Of a stretch of DNA of 64,000 nucleotides, positions 45,825 through 54,349 are shown in pieces (positions within the stretch are counted from its first letter, which is position 1; every line of letters starts with the position of its first letter). The notes under the pieces are model-generated. The model was given only the letters and a program-made list of their open reading frames with translations. It had not been told where the DNA came from and searched no databases. Source of the stretch: an uncultured SAR202 cluster bacterium. GTDB taxonomy: Bacteria; Chloroflexota; Dehalococcoidia; Lucifugimonadales; Lucifugimonadaceae. Both the position numbers and the translations under genes were made by a program. The stretch lies in NCBI GenBank assembly GCA_902620405.1, contig CACNIC010000002.1, positions 1 through 64,000 on the forward strand, read 5' to 3'.

Positions 45825-46442
45825 TTAATCCTTCTCAATAAGTTTTACTGCTAAATCTTCAAGAAATTTTATTGTTACATCGCTTGAGTCTCTTAATGGT
45901 TCAGCCATCAAGACTGTATTACCGATAATTATATATTCAGTGTAAAGAGGTTCTCTTCGTGGGCATGACCTTGAATTTAAAATTTGTAATTCATTGTCAT
46001 TAAATAGCTTTAATTTATTTAAAAGCAGGGTATTTTCAATTCCAAAATTAAGTTCTTCTTTGTGTCTTAATTTTATTCCGCCTCGCCCTGTCCACCCTCC
46101 TGTGTCACCGTGGCCTCTACATTTAGTTTTCTCGACATTAGGCCCGTGGGCAATATTTTTTTCAACTACTTCAATTATATTTGTTTGTTCTTGAGCAGAC
46201 ATTTTTCCTTTTAAATTAGCAATTTCGGCAGAGGGATACATTAAAACAGCTACCTCCCTGCCCTTATAGAATGCCCACTTTGATTCAATTGATTCAGGAA
46301 AAAATGTATCAAAATCTCCTCGTACTTTTATACCAACAGATTTAATATCTTCAATAGAATATACTGTATCTGTTTCTAAATTGACTGAACTAGAACAACT
46401 TAATAAAAAAATTATTGAGAATATTGCGACAATTTTTTTCAT
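45825..46442 (-). CDS. Lipoprotein of unknown function
   Basis: This 205-residue protein begins with a signal segment and lipobox IFLLSC. The mature part has AVLMYPSAEIANLKGKMSAQEQ, a Gly/His-rich stretch (RGHGDTGGWTGRGG) and a C-terminal EYIIIGNTVLMAEPL. The order of an A-x-x-x-A helix and a late Y-x-I-x-x-N-x-[IV]-[LI] strand recalls the lipoproteins at 11044 and 50007. The similarity is low and a shared origin is only a suggestion. Cysteines near residues 108 and 159 might pair. It lies just outside the tRNA-bounded segment. Confidence 0.72.
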   Translation of the reverse strand: MKKIVAIFSIIFLLSCSSSVNLETDTVYSIEDIKSVGIKVRGDFDTFFPESIESKWAFYKGREVAVLMYPSAEIANLKGKMSAQEQTNIIEVVEKNIAHGPNVEKTKCRGHGDTGGWTGRGGIKLRHKEELNFGIENTLLLNKLKLFNDNELQILNSRSCPRREPLYTEYIIIGNTVLMAEPLRDSSDVTIKFLEDLAVKLIEKD

Positions 46443-46463
46443 GTTTCAACAATATGTAAATTT

Positions 46464-47945
46464 TTAATATTGTTCAACTTCGGGAATAAAAATAGTGTCT
46501 TCCTCTAATGGGTATATTGGTCTTTGGCAATTTTTATGTCCAAGTGATAAAAGATTAGCACTTGTTGCTCCTATAGCGTCAACATTTAAATTTTTATTTG
46601 CCCAATCATCATAAAATTCTGGTTCGCAGTGTGGTGATTTTACTATCACTGAATGATAATTTTTTGGATCAAGTCCATTTTCAAAATAAATAGATCTATC
46701 AACTTGAAGCACTGGATTAGAAGTTACTACAATAGTTAAATTGTTAGATTTTAATACTGCAGATTTGCCTGGTTTTTGAAGCCAGGCCCACTTTTCAGGC
46801 ATAAAAGGTTTTTCGTTAATTGAAATAACTTTAAAGTTTAAAATTAAGGGTTTAAACCTATTATCTAACTTTCCACCAACAGAAGTTTTTATTGACGAAC
46901 CAATTCCTGTTTTAAATGCTAAATTTGCAGCATCCGAATCTAGGATAGTTGATAGAATTGTATGTGGGTATTTTTGACTAACCATTTCTGAAATAATTGC
47001 ATTACTATCTCCTAATGCACCAGAACTAGGTGCATCAGCAGCATCTGTAAAAATAACTGTTGCTGAACTTTCAGAACCTATCTTTATTGCATCATTTACA
47101 TTAATTAATTCTGCTTGCATTTTTTTTCTATTTGGCCAAAAATCTTTTGCCATCTTTAGAGCATTTTTCGATGCTAAATCTTTATTGTTATCAGTATATA
47201 CATAAGATTGACTGCACAACTCAGGAACATCAGTAAAAGGGTTGCCTATAAAAAAGCCGGCAGAAAGTACTTTCTCATCTTCAATTAACGATTTTGCATA
47301 TTTAGTTTGATTCCCAAATAGCCCAGTTTCTGTGATTAGTTCCTTGCCTCTAACTATGGCTGGAATTTTTACCCTAGCTGCAACTGGTTTTATATTTTCA
47401 AGCATTAATTTTTTGAGAAATTTAATTGCTCTTTTTCCAGTTTCGGAAAAATCAACATGCGGATATGTAAGTAGTGAAGATACTCCATCACAGTTATTTA
47501 GCATCTTTTCAGTTAAAACTCCATGCAGGTCCAAAGAAATAACTATAGGTATATTCTTTCCAAAAATTTTTCTTACTTCTTCTAAAATTAACCCCTCTGG
47601 GTCAAGTTCTTTTGAGCTTCCCATTGCACCATGTAATGTAAGATAAATGCCATCAATTTTATTCACGTATAATTTAATTTTTTCTAGAAATTCATTTTTT
47701 ATTTTAATAAAAGCTGAATGTTCAAGAGTACCAGCAGCAAAACCTTCAGCAACATAGGTAAAAACGGGCTCAATATTTTTAGATTTATTTATTTCTTCAA
47801 TTGCTCCTCCAATATAAGAATTTTTTCCTAAATGATAATCATAGATTTCATTGCCTTGAATAATATGAAAAATTTCATATTTACATTCAACAGGATTAAA
47901 AGATGAAATTTCTTGAGCGCACCCAGCAATTAATACTTTTTTCAT
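46464..47945 (-). CDS. M81 family metallopeptidase (MlrC-like)
   Basis: This 493-residue protein matches the MlrC/M81 family, named after the enzyme that finishes microcystin degradation but common where no microcystin is known. Landmarks are the N-terminal AQEISSFNPVECKYEIF, LTLHGAMGS, EVRKIFGKNIPIVISLDLHG and LTYPHVDFSETGKRA, then TDAADAPSSGALGDS in the second domain. The motifs with His and Asp are the proposed zinc ligands. The substrate is probably some small peptide or amide. A 69-residue membrane protein gene lies just upstream in the same direction. Confidence 0.9.
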   Translation of the reverse strand: MKKVLIAGCAQEISSFNPVECKYEIFHIIQGNEIYDYHLGKNSYIGGAIEEINKSKNIEPVFTYVAEGFAAGTLEHSAFIKIKNEFLEKIKLYVNKIDGIYLTLHGAMGSSKELDPEGLILEEVRKIFGKNIPIVISLDLHGVLTEKMLNNCDGVSSLLTYPHVDFSETGKRAIKFLKKLMLENIKPVAARVKIPAIVRGKELITETGLFGNQTKYAKSLIEDEKVLSAGFFIGNPFTDVPELCSQSYVYTDNNKDLASKNALKMAKDFWPNRKKMQAELINVNDAIKIGSESSATVIFTDAADAPSSGALGDSNAIISEMVSQKYPHTILSTILDSDAANLAFKTGIGSSIKTSVGGKLDNRFKPLILNFKVISINEKPFMPEKWAWLQKPGKSAVLKSNNLTIVVTSNPVLQVDRSIYFENGLDPKNYHSVIVKSPHCEPEFYDDWANKNLNVDAIGATSANLLSLGHKNCQRPIYPLEEDTIFIPEVEQY

Positions 47946-47947
47946 AA

Positions 47948-48157
47948 CTAAATGATACCTCCATAATAATACGCAAGAGACAGAATCACTGAAGTAATAA
48001 AAATAAAACCTCTTCCGTTATTTACCCACCAGTTGAAAGGGTATTTGTTCCCCTTCTTTCTGATTGAGTTAGTTACAAAAAAGCCTATAGAGCCAATAAT
48101 AATTGCATTTATAAATATTGATAGCGTTAGTAAAAGTAATGTAGTTACATATTCCAT
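47948..48157 (-). CDS. Small two-helix membrane protein
   Basis: This 69-residue protein has two hydrophobic segments (about 5-30 and 49-68) separated by a basic loop, TNSIRKKGNKYPFNWWVNNGRG, which is the only distinctive region. I do not recognise a family. It is transcribed between the unrecognised 408-residue gene and the MlrC-like gene, with gaps of two to five bases, so the three are probably one transcript. Confidence 0.6.
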   Translation of the reverse strand: MEYVTTLLLLTLSIFINAIIIGSIGFFVTNSIRKKGNKYPFNWWVNNGRGFIFITSVILSLAYYYGGII

Positions 48158-48161
48158 AAAA

Positions 48162-49388
48162 CTAAATTATATCTAAATCCATATTTATATCATCAATCAT
48201 GTCACCAAGTGCATTGACCTGTATAATTTTTTCTGATGATTTCCTATTTCCTTTTTTTTCATATTCAATTAATTTTTCATATTCTTTAATAGTATTTTTT
48301 TTACACCATAAATAATAATTTATGTAATCTTTATAATTAGTCGAATTTACTATGTTGTTTGATGGAATATAATTTTCAATAAATTCATCATCTTTCATAT
48401 TAATAATGTCTATAGATATAAGTCTGTAACAGTTGTAGGAGCTCAAGTTAAGCAACTCAACGCTAAAGAATCTAAGAGTATCTATTTCAATATATTTAGA
48501 ATTTACAAATTGTTTTTTACTTAATGAATCAGGCAAAGGGATTATATTTTTGATTATTTTTTTAAAATCTAAAATGGAATACTGATTTAATTCTCTAGTT
48601 ATATTGTCGAGATAAACTCTAATTTTATTTGAAAAAATCGTCCCCTTAAAAATATAACTTTCAATCCTTTTATTTCCGTATTCAAGTTCAGTATTTTTAA
48701 TTTTTTCTTTATTTAGATTTATGAATTTTAATAAATTATTATAAATACTAGATTTATTATTATCTTGATTATCAACTATGTACCAAGGTTTCGTTTTTAA
48801 AATATGATTTTTTAATTCCATAAACATACCGGATAATTTTTTATCAATAAATATTCTGGCACAGGCATCAAGTCCAGCAATCAAGTAAAGCCACGAATTC
48901 TGTTTATTATCTGTTGGGATCTGTTCACTTATTTCTTTTTTTGAATTATTAATTAACAATTCCATCCATTTATTATGAAAATAAGCTAAATGCCTTAGCC
49001 TTAATTTCATATAATTTCCTGACTCCAAAGCTTTTGATAATTTGCCTAAATAAATTAATATTTCTTTAGGTAAATTGAGTTCATTTGATTTTTCTAAGTA
49101 TATTAGCCTTCTTTCGTATTCAGGAAGTGACTTTTCAAAAAGTTCAATATTTTTTTCTTGGGATATCAAACGACTGGCCTTTGGGGACATTTTATTAAAT
49201 TCTAAAAGTTCAGATTCTCTAAAATAGACTTTTCCCCAATCTAGAATTTTATCAATATCTGACGAAGAATTTAAATTTAGTTTTTGAGTAATTTCATTAT
49301 CACTTAATCCACTATCTTTAAATTTAATTATTTTTTTATAAGTGGTAATTTTTTTTATTATGCTTATATCTTTTGAATAATTATTCAT
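48162..49388 (-). CDS. Unrecognised 408-residue protein with N-terminal HTH-like segment
   Basis: I cannot assign a family. The first 60 residues (YKKIIKFKDSGLSDNEITQKL) look like a helix-turn-helix of the type found in recombinases and small regulators. The remainder is predominantly helical, Lys/Asn-rich and soluble, with few cysteines and no membrane segment. LLNLSSYNCYRLISIDI near residue 310 is a notable hydrophobic stretch. It is divergent from the equally unrecognised gene at 49422, with only 33 bases between them. Its composition is like that of its neighbours, so nothing marks it as recently acquired. Confidence 0.7.
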   Translation of the reverse strand: MNNYSKDISIIKKITTYKKIIKFKDSGLSDNEITQKLNLNSSSDIDKILDWGKVYFRESELLEFNKMSPKASRLISQEKNIELFEKSLPEYERRLIYLEKSNELNLPKEILIYLGKLSKALESGNYMKLRLRHLAYFHNKWMELLINNSKKEISEQIPTDNKQNSWLYLIAGLDACARIFIDKKLSGMFMELKNHILKTKPWYIVDNQDNNKSSIYNNLLKFINLNKEKIKNTELEYGNKRIESYIFKGTIFSNKIRVYLDNITRELNQYSILDFKKIIKNIIPLPDSLSKKQFVNSKYIEIDTLRFFSVELLNLSSYNCYRLISIDIINMKDDEFIENYIPSNNIVNSTNYKDYINYYLWCKKNTIKEYEKLIEYEKKGNRKSSEKIIQVNALGDMIDDINMDLDII

Positions 49389-49421
49389 GTAATTAAAAGT
49401 TCATTTTGATAGAATTTTACT

Positions 49422-50006
49422 ATGAATTTTAATTTCAAAAATTTAAAAGAATTTTTTAGAGATAAATCTAGAGATAATTTATATCAGAATTTAAAGGATA
49501 TTGGTGTTGACTGCAATCTTGCTGAAAGAGGATTAAATGAAGAAAAGTTATTTAATCCTTGGCATAGAAGAAGCTTGGGATTAATAAATATTAACTCTGA
49601 TGAACCAATAAAATATATAAACATAATTAAGCAAGATGGTGGAAAGAATAATCCTCCAAGATGGTGGTATTTTTTTGCAATACCAGATAATAAAATTATT
49701 TCAAAAGATAAATCAATTGAGGTTAAGTCAATTAGAAGGAAATCTACTCCTTTAATTGGAAAAGTAGAATCAGTAAATTGGGAACCAAACAGTAATTCAA
49801 ATAATTTAGCTAAAATATTTACTGATGATGATGATATAAATTCTCTTTCTATTAACCTTGGAGATATTAAAGTCCAAAGTCTTCACGATAATTTTTCAGG
49901 ATTTTCAATAGAATTAGAATTTAAGGTTAAAGAAAAAAAATTAGATTCAGATTCATGGAAGTCTCTTAATAAAATTGCCAGACACTGTTTAGATATTAAT
50001 TTTTAA
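49422..50006 (+). CDS. Unrecognised 194-residue protein
   Basis: No known domain is recognised. The protein lacks a signal peptide. An N-terminal helical part (FFRDKSRDNLYQNL) contains a CNLAERG turn and LFNPWHRRSLGLI. A mixed alpha/beta part includes NNPPRWWYFFAIPD, which has an unusual Trp/Pro cluster. The C-terminal region is a charged beta-rich segment. It starts 33 bases from the divergent 408-residue gene; the two may share regulation. It converges on the lipoprotein at 50007, whose stop codon abuts its own. Confidence 0.65.
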   Translation: MNFNFKNLKEFFRDKSRDNLYQNLKDIGVDCNLAERGLNEEKLFNPWHRRSLGLININSDEPIKYINIIKQDGGKNNPPRWWYFFAIPDNKIISKDKSIEVKSIRRKSTPLIGKVESVNWEPNSNSNNLAKIFTDDDDINSLSINLGDIKVQSLHDNFSGFSIELEFKVKEKKLDSDSWKSLNKIARHCLDINF

Positions 50007-50555
50007 TTATTTTTTTAAACTATCAATTAGCAGGCTACATCTTCTAAGTGATTCTTCAGATTTATGCCCTTCACAAAGAATAATTAAATTTTCGTAAATA
50101 ATATAATCTCCATATTTTGGTGAACTATTACTGCCTATAGCCGCACCAATTGAACTTCCATCGGTTGGGGTGGATATTGTCCTTCTATCCTTTATCCCTT
50201 CTTTCCATGATGCATCCCTTTTTCTAATTATTGCATCTTCACCTGTTGCTTCTTCAGCAAAAGACCTGCCAAAATTTACTGCATCTTTATGAGATTCATA
50301 AAATCTAATTTCAAAATCTTTATTTTCTTCCTCTCCGACATTTTTCCACCCATAAACTGCACTCTTTGCTTTTGGTAAGTCACTTACATTGTATTTTTTA
50401 TTTATTTTGAATCCTGAAGCTAAAAATATATCTTCATTCAAGACAGAGCCCGTATTTGATACTTTTTCTAAAATTTGAATTTCTTTATGGCCACTTGAAC
50501 ATGAATAAAAAAAGACAGCACAAATAAGTAAAATAATTTTAATTTTTAATGACAT
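50007..50555 (-). CDS. Lipoprotein, paralogue of the one at 11044
   Basis: This 182-residue protein has a signal segment with lipobox VFFYSC. It aligns along its length with 11044..11568: SNTGSVLNEDIFLASGF against SNTGKVLKLDYFISKGF, then YNVSDL, YGW, E-x-RFYESHKDA, EEATGEDAI, WKEGIKDRR, and a final YIIYENLIILCEG with a later Cys (RRC). It is therefore a second member of the same family, with the same two C-terminal cysteines. Function unknown; probably surface-exposed. Its start overlaps the end of the upstream methyltransferase-like gene by 17 bases. Confidence 0.78.
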   Translation of the reverse strand: MSLKIKIILLICAVFFYSCSSGHKEIQILEKVSNTGSVLNEDIFLASGFKINKKYNVSDLPKAKSAVYGWKNVGEEENKDFEIRFYESHKDAVNFGRSFAEEATGEDAIIRKRDASWKEGIKDRRTISTPTDGSSIGAAIGSNSSPKYGDYIIYENLIILCEGHKSEESLRRCSLLIDSLKK

Positions 50556-51255
50556 TTTTGATAGACCTAATTAATTTAATGAATTGAATTAATATATACG
50601 ACCTGTCTTTTGACTGTATTCTATTTGGAATAGATCCCTTTGCACTTTTTTTAAATAATTTTGCTAATCCACTTTTTTTATAAATCTGAACTAAAGTTAC
50701 ATCGTTTTTATTTGATCTAGAAAAATCAATTGTAAATTTATTCATTTCATCCCAATTTATATTATTCATTAAACTATTTTTTGGTTGATTTTTGTGGTAA
50801 GGAAATGAATCAATGTCATCAATGAAAATTATTGAATTTTTATTCAAATAAGGATACCAAGCATATAAAACTTGTTTAAGATGTTTTGCTGTATGAAGGC
50901 TATCAATAAATAATATATCAATGCCTTTTTCTTCAAGTAATGTAAATTTATTTAGTATTTTTTTTACGTCTCTATCATCTGATTTGATAAAACTCCAGTG
51001 TTCTGAAATGACAACATCAGAACAATCTTCTATGTCTACTGAAAAGCAGTGTCCATTATTCTTTTCAGAATGATAAGTAAATATAGATGTTGAAAACCCC
51101 TTTCTTACTCCACACTCTAAAATTATTTGACTACCCCTGGCAGCCAAAGTTTTATGAATTTCTTCCAAAGGGGTTCCTTGGGGGTTAATAAATTCAGGAT
51201 CTAAATTATCAAAATCATTTATTATTTTATTTATGTCAAAATTTTTTGATTTCAT
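50539..51255 (-). CDS. Class I SAM-dependent methyltransferase-like protein (Methyltransf_24 type)
   Basis: This 238-residue Rossmann-fold protein has a motif-I-like strand and loop, IILECGVRKGFSTSI, followed by FSVDIEDC at the position of the ribose-binding acidic residue. FIDSLHTAKHLKQVLYAWYPYL and IIFIDDIDSF are the D-x-x-H pattern of the Methyltransf_24 / cephalosporin-hydroxylase-like group. Methylation of a sugar, lipid or natural-product hydroxyl is possible. It lies nine bases downstream of the uronate-dehydrogenase-like gene, suggesting a role in sugar modification. Confidence 0.75.
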   Translation of the reverse strand: MKSKNFDINKIINDFDNLDPEFINPQGTPLEEIHKTLAARGSQIILECGVRKGFSTSIFTYHSEKNNGHCFSVDIEDCSDVVISEHWSFIKSDDRDVKKILNKFTLLEEKGIDILFIDSLHTAKHLKQVLYAWYPYLNKNSIIFIDDIDSFPYHKNQPKNSLMNNINWDEMNKFTIDFSRSNKNDVTLVQIYKKSGLAKLFKKSAKGSIPNRIQSKDRSYILIQFIKLIRSIKNVIKN

Positions 51256-51263
51256 AGATTGCC

Positions 51264-52025
51264 CTATCTGTAAGTTTCTGAATTTGAAATAGGTTTAAAG
51301 GATAATATTTTTTCAGCATTTGATATATCCCAGATTTTCCAGTCATTGTCTGAAACTCCATAAAATATATCATATTCAACATTTTTTGATTTGATGCAAG
51401 CGTCTATTAAACCTGCGATATCTTCATGACTACACCATGTAGAATAAAATCTATTAGAATTTTTTACTTTAGGGTTGTCATTAGGTATTACTGACCCGAT
51501 CCTCAAACATGCGAATTTAATATTGTAATTTTCATAAAAAAATCTTCCTAAGTTTTCTCCATATGCTTTACTAACACCATATAAACTATCTGGTCTTACA
51601 TCACAATTTGGAGTAATTAAACTATATTTTTTTGGAACCTTATTATATTCACCCGCTATAATTTCTTTGTAAGGACTGTCATTTTCAAAAAGACCCACAG
51701 CATGATTTGAGCTTGCAAAAATAATTTTTTTTACCTCTGTTTCTTGGCATGCATTAAATACGTTGAGAGTTCCTGTGAAATTATTTTTAGAAAGGCTATC
51801 CCAATCTGCATTAACAGATGCGTTTCCTGCAAGATGTACAACCGTATCAATTTTATTTTTTGACATTATAGTTTTTAGTTTATTTGAATCAGAAATATTA
51901 GATATTTCAAAATTTTTATAGTCGCATTCTTTTATATCTAAACCAAATAGATTATGGTCGGTCAATTTGAAATTAAGTATTCCACCAATTAATCCAGATG
52001 CACCGGTCACAAGTACGTTATTCAT
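51264..52025 (-). CDS. NAD-dependent epimerase/dehydratase, uronate-dehydrogenase-like
   Basis: This 253-residue extended SDR has the NAD-binding GASGLIGG loop. ASSNHAVGLF has the SSNH pattern of uronate dehydrogenases, and the catalytic Tyr-Lys pair is in YGVSKAYGE, followed by LRIGS. Uronate dehydrogenases oxidise glucuronate or galacturonate to the aldarolactone. The divergent neighbour cluster includes a mandelate-racemase-type enolase, which could be the next step (aldarate dehydration); this pathway link is inferred. The C-terminal FYGVSDNDWKIWDISNA is also characteristic of this group. Confidence 0.82.
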   Translation of the reverse strand: MNNVLVTGASGLIGGILNFKLTDHNLFGLDIKECDYKNFEISNISDSNKLKTIMSKNKIDTVVHLAGNASVNADWDSLSKNNFTGTLNVFNACQETEVKKIIFASSNHAVGLFENDSPYKEIIAGEYNKVPKKYSLITPNCDVRPDSLYGVSKAYGENLGRFFYENYNIKFACLRIGSVIPNDNPKVKNSNRFYSTWCSHEDIAGLIDACIKSKNVEYDIFYGVSDNDWKIWDISNAEKILSFKPISNSETYR

Positions 52026-52100
52026 TTTGATTCTCCAAATATATGTTTGATAGTTATCATAAGATTATATATCAAATTAATTTATGATAGATTTATCTTT

Positions 52101-52544
52101 ATGATTAAGTGCGTTTTATTAATTACATCGCTATCATTAATTTTTATAAATTGTAATGAGAATAATGTAATGCTAGATTTAAGAAGCTTTGAATGGAAAA
52201 ATAGAGTTTTGATTATAAGTGGAACTGAATCTAAATATCAAAATCAGTTTGATTATTTAAAAGTCAATAAAAATGAATTTATTGATAGAGATATGGTAGT
52301 GATTTTAATAAATAAAGACGGATCTAAGATAAGTCAAGATGGTTTAAAAAATTTCAAGAGCGTAGATTATGAATCTGCTTCATCAATAAAGAAAAGATTT
52401 AACTTTGAAGATTTTAGTTTGATATTAATTGGTAAAGACGGTGGAGTTAAATTCAGAGCACATGAACCTGTAAAAATTAATAAAATATTTGAATTAATTG
52501 ATAAAATGCCAATGAGGATGCAAGAAATTAAAGAAAGTGATTAA
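52101..52544 (+). CDS. DUF4174-like lipoprotein (thioredoxin-fold-like)
   Basis: I start this gene at the ATG 52101, not the earlier one at 52047, because it gives a clean signal segment and lipobox (SLIFINC). The mature protein of about 125 residues matches DUF4174: LRSFEWKNRVLIISG, FIDRDMVVI, FSLILIGKDGGVKFR and DKMPMRMQEIKE, the last being the family's end motif. The fold is thought to be thioredoxin-like but lacks a CxxC. Function unknown. It precedes the enolase-superfamily gene by three bases. Confidence 0.82.
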   Translation: MIKCVLLITSLSLIFINCNENNVMLDLRSFEWKNRVLIISGTESKYQNQFDYLKVNKNEFIDRDMVVILINKDGSKISQDGLKNFKSVDYESASSIKKRFNFEDFSLILIGKDGGVKFRAHEPVKINKIFELIDKMPMRMQEIKESD

Positions 52545-52547
52545 TAG

Positions 52548-53669
52548 ATGAAAATAAAAGATGTAAGAAAATCAAAAATTAAACTCGTAGAATATTTAGG
52601 TGAAGTTGAACCAGCATGGACACCAGGATGGTATTCTCAGACTTCAACAATTGGAGGCCAAGATTTTACAGAAATAGAACTCGAAAATGGTGATATAGGA
52701 ATTGGTCCAGGGTGTGATGAAATTATAATAAAGGATTCAAAGGAATATTTAATTGGAAAGTCACCATTAGATGTTATAGATCATTTTAAATTTCTAATGT
52801 ATAGAACGAGAAATATTCCGTACAATGGATTAGCTGGAATTGATATAGCATTATGGGATTTAAGGGGAAAAGTGGAAGGAAAATCCATTTCAGAAATTCT
52901 TGGAAGAAAGAAGGATAATTTAATTCCTTATGCAAGTTTCGTAATTCTATCTGATCCTGATGAGAGAGCCCAAATGTCTAAAACTATGCTTGATGAGGGA
53001 TGGAAAGCTATAAAAGTTAGACTTCATCACAACGATGAAAAATTAGATGTTCTTACTATAAAGAAAATTCAAGATGCTGTTGGAGGCAAGTTAGATATAT
53101 TGGTCGATGCTAATCAAGCTCAATCTCCCTATCCTTGGCAAGCTGGAGTAATTTGGGATTTGGATAGAGCAAAAAGAATGAACCAAAAAATGCATGAATT
53201 TGGTTGTTATTGGCTTGAGGAACCAAGGCCCAGGTATAACTTCGACGAATTGAGTGAGTTAGTATCAATGAATATGACGAAAATATCAGGAGGAGAAAAT
53301 AATACTGTTGTTTCTGATTTTTATGAAATGGTTAATAAAAACAGTTATGATATTTTGCAGCCTGAATCAATGGTTATGGGAGGTATTACCCCATTGATTG
53401 AAATTGGAGAAATATCAAAAAAATACAATAAAGAAATTGTCCCTCATCACGGTGGAGGCGATCTAGGAGTCGTTGCTCATATGCATTTATTAGCTACCTG
53501 GAATAATGCTCCTTATTGTGAAATGCTTAATGACCCTCCATTAAGTAGTTATAAAAATAAATTTTTCATTTTTAACGAGGACTTAAATGTTAAAGATGGT
53601 ATTATTAATGTTCCCAATACACCTGGGCTTGGTGTAACTATCAAAGAGGATTTAATAATTAGAGAATAG
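52548..53669 (+). CDS. Mandelate racemase/muconate lactonizing enzyme (enolase superfamily) protein
   Basis: This 373-residue enzyme has the enolase-superfamily layout. An N-terminal capping domain is followed by GIDIALWDLRGKVEGKS and KAIKVRLHH (lysine-bearing strand). The metal-binding acids are in LVDANQAQ, EEPRPR and SGGENN, and a catalytic histidine candidate lies in VPHHGGGDLG. Members abstract an alpha-proton from carboxylates; sugar-acid dehydratases are the most likely type given the divergent uronate-dehydrogenase-like gene. SAR202 bacteria are reported to carry many paralogues of this family. The substrate cannot be assigned. Confidence 0.9.
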   Translation: MKIKDVRKSKIKLVEYLGEVEPAWTPGWYSQTSTIGGQDFTEIELENGDIGIGPGCDEIIIKDSKEYLIGKSPLDVIDHFKFLMYRTRNIPYNGLAGIDIALWDLRGKVEGKSISEILGRKKDNLIPYASFVILSDPDERAQMSKTMLDEGWKAIKVRLHHNDEKLDVLTIKKIQDAVGGKLDILVDANQAQSPYPWQAGVIWDLDRAKRMNQKMHEFGCYWLEEPRPRYNFDELSELVSMNMTKISGGENNTVVSDFYEMVNKNSYDILQPESMVMGGITPLIEIGEISKKYNKEIVPHHGGGDLGVVAHMHLLATWNNAPYCEMLNDPPLSSYKNKFFIFNEDLNVKDGIINVPNTPGLGVTIKEDLIIRE

Positions 53670-53677
53670 AGGTAAAT

Positions 53678-54085
53678 ATGCAAAATCAATATGAAATTGA
53701 GTTAGTTGGAGATTTAAGAACTGAAGTTGTTCACTCTGCAACTGACTCAAAAATTGTTACTGATGCGCCGTTGGACAATAAGGGGAAAGGAAGGACATTT
53801 TCTCCAACCGATCTTTTAGCTGTGTCTGTTGGTTCATGCATGGTAACAACAATGGGAATAGCTGCAGATCAATTTGGTATTGATTTGGGAAAAGTTACAT
53901 GTTCGGTAAAAAAGGAGATGAATCTTAAACCTAGAAGAGTTGCCAAATTGACTATGGTAATTAACTTTCACCATGAGATCCCTCAAGAATATAGGAGAAA
54001 TTTAGAATTATCAGCTCTTAATTGCCCAGCACATAAAAGTTTGTCTTCTAAAGTTAAACAAGAAACTGAATTTAATTATCTATAA
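53678..54085 (+). CDS. OsmC family protein
   Basis: This 135-residue protein has the OsmC/Ohr fold motifs: VGSCMVTTMGIAADQFGIDL carrying the first cysteine and LSALNCPAHKSLS the second. These two cysteines act as a peroxide-reducing pair in OsmC/Ohr proteins. The N-terminal VHSATDSKIVTDAP resembles the YhfA branch. It follows the enolase-superfamily gene by eight bases with a GAGGT site, and may act in oxidative-stress defence. Confidence 0.92.
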   Translation: MQNQYEIELVGDLRTEVVHSATDSKIVTDAPLDNKGKGRTFSPTDLLAVSVGSCMVTTMGIAADQFGIDLGKVTCSVKKEMNLKPRRVAKLTMVINFHHEIPQEYRRNLELSALNCPAHKSLSSKVKQETEFNYL

Positions 54086-54089
54086 TTTT

Positions 54090-54314
54090 TTAATATTTAA
54101 TAATTAAATAAATTATAAAGAAAGCAATAACGGATATAGATAACACCTTTAAAAAATTTCTGTTTCCGGTTGTCAAATTCATTTCATATTTTTTTTGATC
54201 TTCAATATTTTTAACAGATTCTGAATTCAAGCTAATTTTGAGTTTTTCGACTTCTTTTTCAAGTTTTATTAACCTTTTATAAACTTCTTCTTTATTTTCT
54301 TGTTTGGATTCCAT
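54090..54314 (-). CDS. Small coiled-coil protein with C-terminal membrane helix
   Basis: This 74-residue protein has a charged N-terminal coiled coil (RLIKLEKEVEKLKISL), a polar linker, and a C-terminal hydrophobic helix (LKVLSISVIAFFIIYLIIKY), suggesting a tail-anchored membrane protein. No family is recognised. It converges on the OsmC gene and is divergent from the GNAT gene by 35 bases. Confidence 0.6.
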   Translation of the reverse strand: MESKQENKEEVYKRLIKLEKEVEKLKISLNSESVKNIEDQKKYEMNLTTGNRNFLKVLSISVIAFFIIYLIIKY

Positions 54315-54349
54315 AACCTAATTATACAAAAAACATGCAATCAACATAA

